Assembly (NCBI GenBank): GCA_947179485.1
Contig: OX359247.1
Coordinates: 3,315,060-3,379,059 of the forward strand
DNA: 64,000 bases
Direction: 5' to 3'
DNA from: Allacma fusca
Taxonomy: Eukaryota; Arthropoda; Collembola; Symphypleona; Sminthuridae
This document shows, in pieces, positions 52,779 through 64,000 of this stretch. Positions within the stretch are counted from its first letter, which is position 1; every line of letters starts with the position of its first letter. Made by a program: the position numbers and the translations under genes. The notes under the pieces are model-generated. The model was not told where the DNA came from. It was given only the letters and a program-made list of their open reading frames with translations, and ran no database searches.

Positions 52779-52831
52779 ATGTCTCGAAACCAACAAACAA
52801 AACCAAAGTCAGAACCAGAACAAGCCGAAGA
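52779..52831 (+). CDS. Candidate first coding exon of a plus-strand gene (17 codons plus two bases)
   Basis: ATG in context AAAGATG, with an in-frame TGA four codons upstream. The reading is MSRNQQTKPKSEPEQAE, followed by GA and a strong donor (AGA|GTAAGT) in phase 2. The hydrophilic peptide ending in an EPEQ-type motif resembles the short leader before the first RRM of some hnRNP A/B-type RNA-binding proteins. That resemblance is weak and from memory, and no RRM-encoding exon is visible downstream to 64000. A second ATG at 52766, in another frame (MTHKDVSKP), is also open to the same donor. A TATAAG motif lies at 52681. If real, the remaining exons lie beyond the window. Confidence 0.35.
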
Positions 52832-55800
52832 GTAAGTTTCAAGAATTTTCTCACGAAAACAATTTTATCTACAAAAGTATTAGCTTTCCGTCGGTTTTCC
52901 TCCCCAAAACACCTTCAACGCTTTTCCTTCTACATAGACATACATAAGTTCCCACATGGTAAAATATATCAAAATTATAAGAATATACTCAATCCACATA
53001 TCTATGTATCCTCATAGCCCTACACACCTCACATCTTCAGAAGCTACAATAAACAATCTAAACATTTACACCCTGTATTTTCCCATACAGTAAGTACATA
53101 AGTGGCTATCCCTGAACCGCTACAAACTAAATGGCGAGTCTCTCACCAACCCACAAAATCATACTGTATTTAAACAGTGGATATAGTAGATCCCGTCACT
53201 ATAGATATAAGGCTGTTTAAGAGACTGTACCCTGCCACTGTATGACTTTCACGGAGGAATGTCTTTAAAATCCAATCCAGACACTATGTGTAGTGTCTTT
53301 CTCCTTGGAATTGTCGCACGTCTCCGGAGTATAACACGGAAGTCCTCCGACTAATGACTACTAATAAGTCTGGTGCCGTCCGTTCAATTCTGAGCTCAGC
53401 TCCTGCTCAAGAATTGAATTGCAGACGAACCAACCTGGGCTACTCAATCTCTTCCTTACCATTGACACACAGTCCATTATATTTGCAAAAGTCCCATGGG
53501 GACATGTGTAATTATGTATACATATGTATGTAATACATAAGTATAATTTTACTATATGCAGTCACAATTAGTAGAGTACGCAAGTTTGAAATGTGGAGCT
53601 ACATGTTAGTACGTTCATACAGTTATGCAGTACTGTATTACGTGTAATATTCCTATCTGAGGTAATTTCCATAGTACAACGTGTCCCCTACAGTTCACTC
53701 AAACATACATACATACATATGTTGGAAGGATTTACAGGCTCTTATTTGTCCCTTGTTTGACTCAAGAGCCTATGGAATTTTGAGACCTGCTAAATGCCAC
53801 AATTAAGGGAGATACAGTCCCGTCGGAAACTGAGCATCTCTCCTGTTTTAGAAATTCAAATCGCTATTATTTGTACGTTGAGCTCTGGCTTTGAGAGTCT
53901 GAGAACTGTATTTCAAGTTGTTACCATTTATTATTCATATTAAACAACATAGCCCCACACTAGCAATCTTCTCGTTAAAGGTGTAATTGTAACTTGAAAA
54001 ACTGGGAGTTTAACATTATCCTATTGGATCTAACTGTTCATGACGGAGTGCCTATAAGTACTCTACATACATACATAGATGCCTCAGTACATAGACGGGA
54101 GCGAGTGGTGGCAATAGGATTTTTTTTGCATTGAACAGCCCCATCAGCCCAGACAGGATATATATACATAGGTTATGTTGTGGTTATTTTTGTTGTAATG
54201 TTTCAAAAAAATAGATTATTTAAAATCTCCTACTCCTGTGTTGCTAATTTCGAGTAGAATGAACTCACATGAACTTGTTGTCGCTGCTCAGGAGTCTAAT
54301 TTCACCGTAATTATACAGACGGTGAGAAATGGTTCATTCATATGCCGAAGAGTCTCTCGGCCCGTAAAAAACATGACAACAATAAAAGAGAATGCTGACT
54401 GCTCGGAAGAATCCTTCCAATCCCTGTCCCTTCCTACAGCTGTCGTAAAGAATTCGGGATTTTTTTTCATGAAAAATGTAACTGTATCAGTGTAGTAATT
54501 AGATTCAAAAATTCAAAACGAAAATAATTATTGTAGGATTTGAAGGTAAAAAAAAAATAGGAAGGCTCTTGTTGTAAGTACTTTGGGTCTGCAATAGTTT
54601 TTTTTTCACGGACACCTCACAGACAAGAGCCGGAGAGGCTAATGTAGGCTCTAATGTGGAGATAATTATAGCAGAGGAGCAACAAGCAAAGTACAATAAG
54701 TATTGAGTTTACTCGGTTCATTACCTTTTCATGTATATAGTCATATGTAATGGAATCCTTTGAAAACTTCCATACACACACATGAAGCTCTCCTACTACA
54801 ACTACTACTGCCTCACTATAATCTAAAGAATGGTGCTGTAGGTAGAGTAAGTATACATGATAAAGTGTTTACAATTAGCATCACATTTAAACTCCGGAGG
54901 ATGACAGTCTTTTTTTTTTTGCTGGTATCTTGTGGATGTATTAAAGATATGTATATATATGAGGAGTTCATGCATGATAGACCATTGTTATGGTTTCCCA
55001 CAACAGTCAATCCAGTATTCACACCAAGCTATCTACGTGGAGGCTCCCTTGGCGGAAACTTCCCTTATACACTCTTTTATTTCCAACTAAAAGCTTATAT
55101 TATTGCCACAGATAGATATATAGTCCTTACTGCCAGAGCACAGGTGTCCATTGGGCTTTATGGAGAAGCAGCATGAATTAATGAACGGGATTGTCTTTCA
55201 AAACCAAATAGGGCCTAAACATTCTACATGTCTTACTTTACTCTTGAACTTGAATTTTTAGGTAAATCCCAGACTGTTCCCTCAATGCAGAAAACAATGG
55301 GAGTGCACATATTCTAGACAGTGTGTATGTATGCATTCCAAGGGGAAATGAATCTTTGGCCAATATTTAGGAATATCCATTGTTCCATATTCCCCTCTCC
55401 TGGCTCTGCTACCTACAAATGCCAACATTGTTTAGAGGAGTTGATACACACGTCACTTGGTCATATAGGACTGCATTGTATCTAGTAACTATGTTGTCAG
55501 TGAAAAGTAAACTTTTGTAACATTTCCATCATCTCCAATGGAAGAAAAAAAAATATGGGAATGTACATACACATGGACAGAAGTGGTTCTTTCCCCCAGG
55601 ACGGAAGTTCCCAGTGAACTTAAGGATAAATACTATGCGTATGTCTTGTGATGGGGGGAAGTGTGGACGGTTTATCAAGTCATAAACAAGCTTTGTACAC
55701 ACTCAGGAAAATAAAATTGTGCTGAACGGTTTGAGACAGACAGCACAAGGAGGTTACGGTACATGATTAGCCTTGACTTGAGAGGAAAAAGAAATAGGAC

Positions 55801-58800
55801 TTCATCATCTCTACTCATCATTACCATTAATTTCACTCCGATCTTGATATTTCCGCTCAAAATCCCCAGCGGATACTATATTTGATACTAAGGACTGATA
55901 GATACATGGAGGAACATAAACCAAGCTCCGATTACCATCGGTTATTATCATCAACCACCACTTGAGGAATCTATTTCTAGACACTGACTCCATAGGTTTG
56001 AAGTGCGCACTTTCCTACACCTTTGGATGTAGCTCTACTCTTCTACAGTGAGTAATTATTATCGTGTATCATAAAAGTACTAATTCAGGAACAGCTCTAT
56101 CAGATACACACACACACACAAACACACCTCAGCGAATACTTTCTCCTATTAATTTTTTAAAAATGATTATAGCTCACTAATTTATTGCTACTAATTCATT
56201 CCTTTTATTAAAATTCAAATGGATATACGCAATTGCCCAATTTAAATGTATGGAAGTCTCAGAGTCATAGCCGTCCCAGCGAACCAGAATTCCTTTGCGG
56301 CGTGTCCAATGCTTAGTCATTTGTGCTAATAATATTGATGTTACTATCGAACATTACATTAGCCTCTATTACATGAGCTAATGACGTGAGCTTAATTTAA
56401 ATTGTAAATGTAAACACTGAATAATCCAGTAATTACTTCACAATTAACAGGCATTGTGCTTTTGTATGTACTCCCGTGTCCCGACACATGTTCATAGGTG
56501 TAGAGACGGAGACAGGCCAGTTTTTGAAGGCCCACCTACAAATTACAAGGCTGTATGTAAACAAATTTTGTACCTTGATTCCTGTAAATGCTGGGAGAAA
56601 CGATCCTCATTTCATATGTCTCGTAGTACAAATTGTATCTCCTTGACTCTATAATTTGGCTGTATGTACATACATACAATTCACATCTAAACCAATCTGG
56701 ATAAAAGGAAAAGTATCCACTCATTTTTTTTCAGGTTATTCCTAGTTGCCTATGCCTGTGTGTATGTAATTATGTGTGCACTAAGCGATGCACCTTTCCA
56801 ACTATTTTTCCTATTATGTAGTAAATGGTTGCCCTTCCTCTGATTACGACCATATAGCCACAAAATAGAAACCAAAGACTTACAAAAATCACTCCCTCAG
56901 CTAATGATCTCTATATATATGCAGACTTGCTCATGCAGGGAGTAGAAAATAACAGAACTGTTTAACATCCATGGAAGTGTATGAATATCTGTATAGTAGG
57001 AGCACAAGCTGCAGGTTGACAGGCGAACGCCATTGAAGGAAATGTACCGTAAATCCGTATTTCCTCACTTTTCTTCAGTCCCTTGACTACACTTTGCTCC
57101 TCTTAATTCCTGTAATATTCCCTCCAAACATGTCTCTTCCACAATCATGGGACTATTAAAGAGAATACTGACACTGACATAACTAATAGTATGTTTGTAA
57201 CTGCAGGGCAATATATATAGGAAATGCGACAGCGGTATAGGACTGCTCTTGAGAACGGCACCCACTGAAGGAACAACCTTTGGGAAATGCAATGAATTTG
57301 ACACGGGACGACAAATTCCTCAAAATATCTTTCTTTACCTCTTTCCTTTGTGTGCCCAACAACTCCAACAACTGTTAGACTATTATCCTGACTGACTAAA
57401 ACAGGACCATAGATTCAATTCATACTGGGGACAGTCCTGTCTTTCCTTATATTTCAAACGGACAGTAAGGAATAGCCAGGAGTAGAATCAAGGGACTACT
57501 ATCAGAAGTAACTCATTTGTCATCAATTCAACAGTCAAGTTCTGATGTGATGCAATTTTACCTCAGATCTTTATTCCTTGTTTGAGGGGTATAACCAGAA
57601 ACCTCCCATTAAGTCATTTGGGCTGTCTCCCGCTGAAATTAAAAACCGAATTTTGTGCGTTCGTGATTTCCCCAACTCCATGGCACCTCCGTATTTGAGT
57701 TTACTACTCATCCAAAGTAAATCTACAGTTTGTATCTCATCCCAAGGGAAGTACTGTAGTAGTGGTAGAGGAAGGGGAATTTACAAGAATTTCCGATTTC
57801 AGCGTAACATCCGTTCAGTCAACTCAAGAGTTGACGTTGCGCTCATTGAGCAAATCATCAGAAAGATGCTAGGGCCTGAGATGGAGACAGAGACAGAGAT
57901 AGGATTTTATAATTTTTTTTTGTTCCCAGAGCAACTTTTAATGTCCTGACGACGACAACTGCCGACTCCCTGGTACTTGTAAGTAATGATGACGTTGGTT
58001 TATAATGACACACAATAAGGAAATTGTATCGCATCAACTCCTTCCAGAGAAATAATAATTTCTGGTGATAATGTGGCTTACTACACTCCTCATACGGGAG
58101 CATTTACTAAATGATGTGCCGCCCCTATCTCGTCATCTTCGTGTCACCGAAAAAGCCTCTTCTAGGGATGACTGCATAAATACCTACTGGGACAGAGATA
58201 ATTACGCGTCTCTCTTCCGTACCAGAGAGAGAGAGAGGGAAAAAAATCCAACCTACTCAAAGTACTTTTGTAAATTGTTTTTATCAGTTTTCATTTCTGG
58301 GCTCCTTAAATACGGAAAAACGTTAAAACCCTCCATTAGGCTGGGATTCCTCCCAAATTGGCATTTGCTAGTGTAAGGCGGACGAGGAAATTAACTTATC
58401 ATCATGTCTGTACGAAAAAGTAAATGAGACAACTGATGTGACAGTCTGCCCAGTAAAAGCTTCGGTTTCCTTCCTTCTGAGTGTTCCGTTCTGGGAAGAT
58501 CTCAATATGAAATGTTGTATATTACATACATACCTGTCTAGTCTGCATACATATGTCCAACAACTATGTATATAAGTATCTACTCAAGAAGTTCCATATT
58601 CGTTAAAGCCACTTGCCTTTTACTTCAACCTCACGTTATCGAGACGAAAGTGCATACGGAGGCTCCACGAGTGTCCTTTAAATCCACAACTGTATATATC
58701 CCTTCACATGTGCAATTTCTGAGGTAAGGGAAGGTAGAAATACTTAAATTCTTCAGGTTTTTATGACATGTTTGACGATTGAAACAAAAAAAAGCAGCTG

Positions 58801-59680
58801 AATGGTAAGTTAATAAAATTCTTTGAGTATAACAAACACGTAAATGTTATTAGGACGGATGAAGTGGGAATTGATTTGCATTCAATAAGTACATTGGTAA
58901 TTTATGATTTTTAAAAATAAATTAGGTATTCATGGCAAGACTCTTATGTAAAGTGTATATATATGGACTCTGACGGAGAGCATATAGATGACAGAATGAG
59001 TACTATACTCACACACGAGTACTTGGAAATGAGTAGTGGAGTATCTACCCCATACTCTCATTTATGTAAGCACTGCACTTGGGTATGAATGATCGTATGG
59101 GATTGGGATTTTTTTCCTGAGGTTGTAAATCTGTTATCATACCACACCTTACATATTAAGGTAGGCACTGGTTATTATTCCCAAGTTGGTCTCGGCACAG
59201 CCCCCATGCCCGTACATACGGACAAGGGGCATACAAGCACTAAATATTTTGTACAATTTTGCCGTTAGCCTGTCTCCTTTCAATAATAATAGTAAGTAGT
59301 ATTTTTAAGATCTATCAAAGACATAAAGTTGCATTTGAGAACAGTTAGGCAGGGAATTATGAGGAGCTTTTGGTAGGTTGCCAAGTCAAGAGAAAAGATT
59401 CCCGCAGGTTTCCAATCCAACCTCGGCCAAAACCATCTTATAATTACTGCACTAAACGACGTCGAAAATTTGATCCGCATGAGCAATTAAAGATTATGCA
59501 TGACCCTCTTTGTAGTCAATTGAGTCCTCCGCCATAAGTATTCCCTTTCCTTATCCCCAAGTCCCACAAAAGGAAAAACATATATAGCATATAATTGGGG
59601 AGAAAATTTTACAGAATAAGACCATATTGAGATTTCTGCACATGCCGTCATCACAGGTTTCTGCTCCCCAGCAATACTAC

Positions 59681-59708
59681 ATATGTAGATACATACATAT
59701 CTACATAT
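59681..59708. repeat. Perfect hairpin, 10-base stem and 8-base loop
   Basis: ATATGTAGAT and its exact complement are separated by ACATACAT. It lies in a stretch of TACATA repeats, so it is probably a by-product of the microsatellite. Confidence 0.75.
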
Positions 59709-62583
59709 ATGCTTTAAATACAACATGGATCATATTATGCTCTGAGCTCTTGTATTTACTGCAGGTTAGTTCTATTGCATTATTGTGCGGATTACCAGCA
59801 CGCGGCAAATGGGATTTTGTTGGGGTCTCTAATTCTTTCTTATGTAGGATCGCTTATACATACACATATGTATGCCCACATAATTGAATATAAACTTCCA
59901 CGCATGGGGACACTAATAGGATTATCATCGGCTCAGACTGTCATAAGAAAGAGTAGTGCGGCACACTACTGTACACACTAGTGTGCAGGGGGATGCAGGT
60001 TCGCAAATAATTACCTTATTACTTCGTTGCAGATATAGCGTCGCAAAAATCCCTGTCAGAAAATAAAATTCGCAGGGAAAAATAGATAAGTGAGTGGCAG
60101 TAGCAATTTTTTAAGGATTGGCTTTCTACGGTTTCCTTTCCAGTTGCCCAGTTTCAGACTCTCTCGGAATGTTGATGTGTGACTTGTGCATCATGTTATG
60201 GCTACACAAGGGGGGAAATTGCATGAGAGGGTTAGGTTTGTACGAGTCTCAACTTGAGACACCGCGTCGTGTGTATGTATATACTACTCATGTATAAAAA
60301 AAAAGAGGAGAACTATGACTGTGTTGTGCCGGTTCGTCAATTTTGATCGTGAGCCCAGTCCAAGGAGTCATGTCACGCTAAGGTATGTTACGTGTGCTTG
60401 GATTCAGTTACATACTTCCTCACGATATGATCCCCTGCACCTGTAACATTGTACAGATGCTCTAGCCCCATCCATATCCGAATATGACTTGACTTCTGAT
60501 GACTATACCCCCTTGGAAACTTGGGCCAGGAGATACACACTTATCTACATGTACATACATAATTAGATATGTATACCTACATAATTATCCTCATGTGCAC
60601 ATGTACTACCGGGACATATGGAGTGTACACTAACTCTCTGTGAAGTGTACTGTACACATACACTGAAGATAGTGTGATGATGATGAGATTTGAACTTTAA
60701 TGAAAATCTTGAGCAGGAGCTTGTTTCTCAATTGAAACCATTGGGATTTCTCAGCTTCCCACCAGTTCTGGCTCTCTGAACATAATATCCGCCTCAGTTT
60801 GCTGTTTACTCTTGACTGTACATACATACATACATAGATACAGGAACATATAAGATGTTGGGTGTAAGTCTAGAAGGTACATACATACAGTAGACCGAGA
60901 CTCAACTGCCACGGACAGGGAGCAGTCCCCACCTTGGCAGCCTAACTGTAATAAAGGAATATTACATTAGCTCTTGGAATTAATTTTTTTCCAAGACTCA
61001 CGTCCTCGAAGACTCGAATCTCTGCAGATAGTCATTTGCATATTTGCCGAGCCACGTCTTCCTTATTTTTCGAATTAGTTATTGTTATTAGGTATTCGAC
61101 GAGCAATTTCCATCTTCTTGGTCATTGCGAAGCTCTCAACTTGTTTCAGCACCGAAAATCCCTCCCTTCAGATATACCGTACTCTTTGGCATACAGATCC
61201 ATCCCCATTACTCGAACAAGAGCAGGGAAGGCTCAAAATTGTATTATTGTCCAATATGCGACAATGTAAATCAATCCCGGTCAACTTTCTTTTACAGTAA
61301 AATTTCAGTATATTTGAATTCCTCATCGTCGTCTCCGTCTCAGGTAACTGTACTTTTACAGTATGCATAAAGTATTGAGTGTACATACGTCTGTAGTTGG
61401 AAGGAGACGGCATGTAGGAATTCGGGTGTTCGATCCTTCTTCCTACATAGATATATACCTGAAATCAATTTGGGAGCCCAATCCATTCCGCACTGTGGGA
61501 AATTGATGGAACCATCCCCAACCTCTAACTGTGTTTATGGTGTATCCGACTCTCGTACAGAACGATATCTTTTGTATCACCGAAAGATGCCAGTCATTTG
61601 CGAAAAAAGTTCTAGGGCCATAGTGCTTTATTCAGTTCCTCCTATGCGGAAAAATTGAGGGATCTTGATGAAAGGGAAAATTGAGTGTGTAACTGTTGTT
61701 GGGAAGGAATTTTAAAAGTCCGTTGGTATTTAAATCCCAATTTGAAGCCCCAGTCCTACCTTCTACCCTGGGACCAGTGCGTGAGTGATGGGGAGTCAAA
61801 TGCCAATCATACATTTACGGGTAAGTAGATACATGCACCTGCAAAATCCAATGGATCAGTGAGTAATAGCCATTACATATACAAAAGAAATTTTGAGCAT
61901 CAAAAGCCTCATGTTTTTCCAATATATATGTACAGTACATATAATATATATATTTATATATATCTATGTATGTGTAGATATATATGCGACAGAGAGTAAT
62001 CAAAAACCACGCTCGGACAAGTTGAGCAGCTTTTACCGTACACTTTATATACGCAGAGCCAGGGAAGGAACTTGAGGCACTATAACCACCTTTTATCGTC
62101 CTTTCATGTATGTAATTCAAGTCCGTTCAAAGTTGGAACAAATGATGAAGTCCTTCCTTACCCATTAATTAGTTGGATCAGAACTGCAATTTCCACTACT
62201 AACCACCCATCCGCATATTATTCATTTCATTAGCTTAATAATAATGATAACCTAAAATTGCAAGTACAGTAACGAAAGGGGTATAACTTTTCAATCTTTC
62301 GTATGTACATATGTATACATATATGCCCCTTCCCTTCCCTTATACACTTGACTCTGGCTAATCTTCAACTGTAGTTTAAAAGTTTAACTACATACTAGCT
62401 GATTAAGTAACTGTCTTAAAGCTGGTTTGTCCTGATGGAAGACAGAGACAGGATTTATATATAATTATCTTCTACCCTGTGACTCTCACTGTTTTGACCA
62501 TGCATGGCCATGCAATGGTTTCCCCTACGTGTAATTTCTATTGTACATTAGCAACTTCCTTTGGACAGAGTAACTTTACTTTT

Positions 62584-62660
62584 CAGGAGGAATTCTTTTA
62601 GGAATACAAATTCTCAGGAAAAAATATTCTCAGGAATACAAATTCTTAAGAAGACAAATT
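62584..62660. repeat. Minisatellite, 16-base unit, about five copies
   Basis: Units follow CAGGAATACAAATTCT with substitutions; one unit is a base short and the last is truncated. Confidence 0.82.
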
Positions 62661-64000
62661 ATGGTCAACAGTGACTCCCTTGGACAACCCTGGAAACTCT
62701 GGATGTCGTAGATACACGAGAGTGACTGCAAATTACTAAACGTACATACATACTGTGAAATCTGACGAAATATTAGGTTCCATGGGAGAGAAAAACTTAG
62801 GAATTAATTAAGGTGTGTGTGTGTGTACATAAGACCCCTCCAAAAAGCGACAGGAGGAGAGAGAAACAGACATTTTACAAGTGACTACTTGGCTCCGAGC
62901 GATAAAATAATGAGTTGTTTTTGACATATTATATTTTAATTCTGACAGAGGAATGCACACTTTTCAATCTCCAACCACTGAACAATTTATTTCATAAACA
63001 AGCAGGAAAGCGCCTGATTACAACACCGTTTAAGCTATATCTGCGAGTCTGGGGTGCGCAAGGGATGAGACACAGGCAATTGAACCGAGAAGAAACCTTT
63101 CATGCTCGCCCATTTCCTTAATTAGAAAAAAAAAAGGTGAGTGTAAAAGTTCCACACGGTTTTTCTACATGTAGCCACATTGCACTAAAACCTTTTTTTA
63201 AGGGCTCGTGGTCGTTTAGAAAAAAAATTATCTCCATAGAAGAAGAAAAAACCATACAATGACTATCTCATATATGTATGTATCTACAAACCAAACAATT
63301 TCCTATGTGCATATACGCAGTATCTAAAACTGGATACGATATTCTAATCCTTACAAAATATTCCCAACTAATCCAAATGTACACTTATGAGGAAGTAGAC
63401 TTTCACAGCCCGAATAATGAATGTAACACACTAGTTAGATCACACCCCTTCAGACTACAGATAATTATAAAACCAATAATTACAACAAGCAAGGCACCAA
63501 ATCGGAAAAATGGGCCTAATTCCTCAAACTATGATAAATACGCCATATCCACTAATGTATGTCACTCTTATAGGAATTAGAAATGACTCAAGCCTACCGT
63601 AATACATGGCACAAGCTAACTCAGGAACTTCAAGTCCGTCTTGATCCCCAATGCACCAGAACTATCTCCTTGGGATTAATTCCCTGCACACACACTGCTC
63701 AGGTGGCAATTAATTACAAAACAACTCATATTTTGATACGCCTCCTTCAACGTATGTATAAGCTACGTTGTTGGGTATTTGGGTTAGTTGGATTCCTTAT
63801 TAAACTAATAATTTCGCAATAGCTTTTAATTGTGAATGACACTGACTTAATTTAATTATGACTTCGGTATCTCTAGTCCCATCGTGATAACAAAACCCAG
63901 GGCATTGTTCAAGCTCTACCTACATATAGACTCAAGACTCCCAAAGCACTTGGAAGAAGTCAATATTTGTCTTATTGTCTGTAGAGTTTCTTCATAAATA

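Larger units (their letters stand above)
52832..64000. other. Non-coding block, possibly first intron of the plus-strand candidate gene
   Basis: No convincing exon follows the candidate first exon at 52779-52831; I saw no segment encoding RRM-like RNP motifs on the plus strand to the window end. The longest frame (138 codons, 54760-55176, plus) is unrecognised and hydrophobic in patches. Weak exon-like segments occur at 61685-61820 and 62928-63121. The 16-base minisatellite is at 62584. Confidence 0.55.

Noticed and set aside
54760..55176. 138-codon plus-strand open frame
   Set aside because: No recognisable similarity, a run of phenylalanines from a poly-T tract, and no matching splice sites or neighbours.
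59280..59486. Minus-strand frame with a W..P...W segment faintly like a Tc1/mariner transposase
   Set aside because: Only a few residues match, no DDE context or terminal inverted repeats are seen.
62928..63121. Exon-like segment after a TTCTGACAG acceptor, plus strand
   Set aside because: The longest frame ends in a stop before the nearby GTGAGT, and the frame compatible with the 52779 exon stops after about 16 codons.

Overview
The window looks like animal nuclear DNA, most likely from an arthropod and perhaps a crustacean. The evidence is one protein gene split by GT-AG introns, long homopolymeric N/S/Q runs inside a huge coding exon, and very long AT-rich non-coding stretches dotted with (CA)n, (GA)n, (CTA)n and ATGT/ACAT-type microsatellites. 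There are no bacterial-style operons, no CRISPR array, no recognisable rRNA or tRNA, and no transposon coding sequence that I could identify. The species cannot be fixed from the sequence.

Positions 1-10816, minus strand: one well-supported gene. A 5' untranslated segment enters at 10816 behind a good splice acceptor. Translation starts at 10773 (an in-frame stop lies four codons upstream). A single 5,009-base coding exon then runs to 5765, followed by four short exons at 3865-3711, 2836-2551, 790-691 and 658-431. All exon phases match (2, 1, 2, 0) and the joined reading frame is 1,925 codons plus a stop. The predicted protein starts Met-Gly-Asn-Ser, a consensus N-myristoylation start. It is mostly low-complexity (Ser, Asn, Gln, Pro) with islands of ordinary-looking sequence and one highly charged helical segment near residues 1393-1473. 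It resembles a membrane-tethered, intrinsically disordered scaffold or adaptor, but I do not recognise the family and give no gene symbol. The last intron, as read, is only 32 bases long, which is unusually small for an animal.

Positions 10817-64000: about 53 kb with no convincing multi-exon gene. It is either the first intron(s) and 5' flank of the minus-strand gene, or intergenic. It holds many microsatellites, four clear minisatellites (22, 31, 20 and 16 base units), a few perfect inverted repeats and several isolated exon-like segments. The two most credible are a 24-base exon-like segment at 13701-13678 (minus), which could be an upstream exon of the large gene, and a plus-strand first-coding-exon candidate at 52779-52831. 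The latter has an in-frame upstream stop, an acceptable start context and a strong splice donor, but its later exons are not in the window. A CpG-rich patch at 51249-51359 may mark a promoter.

I found no clear new biological system. The points most worth following up are the tiny last intron with its two alternative C-termini, the unrecognised myristoylated disordered protein, the second open frame running through its 5' leader, and the plus-strand first exon near 52.8 kb.
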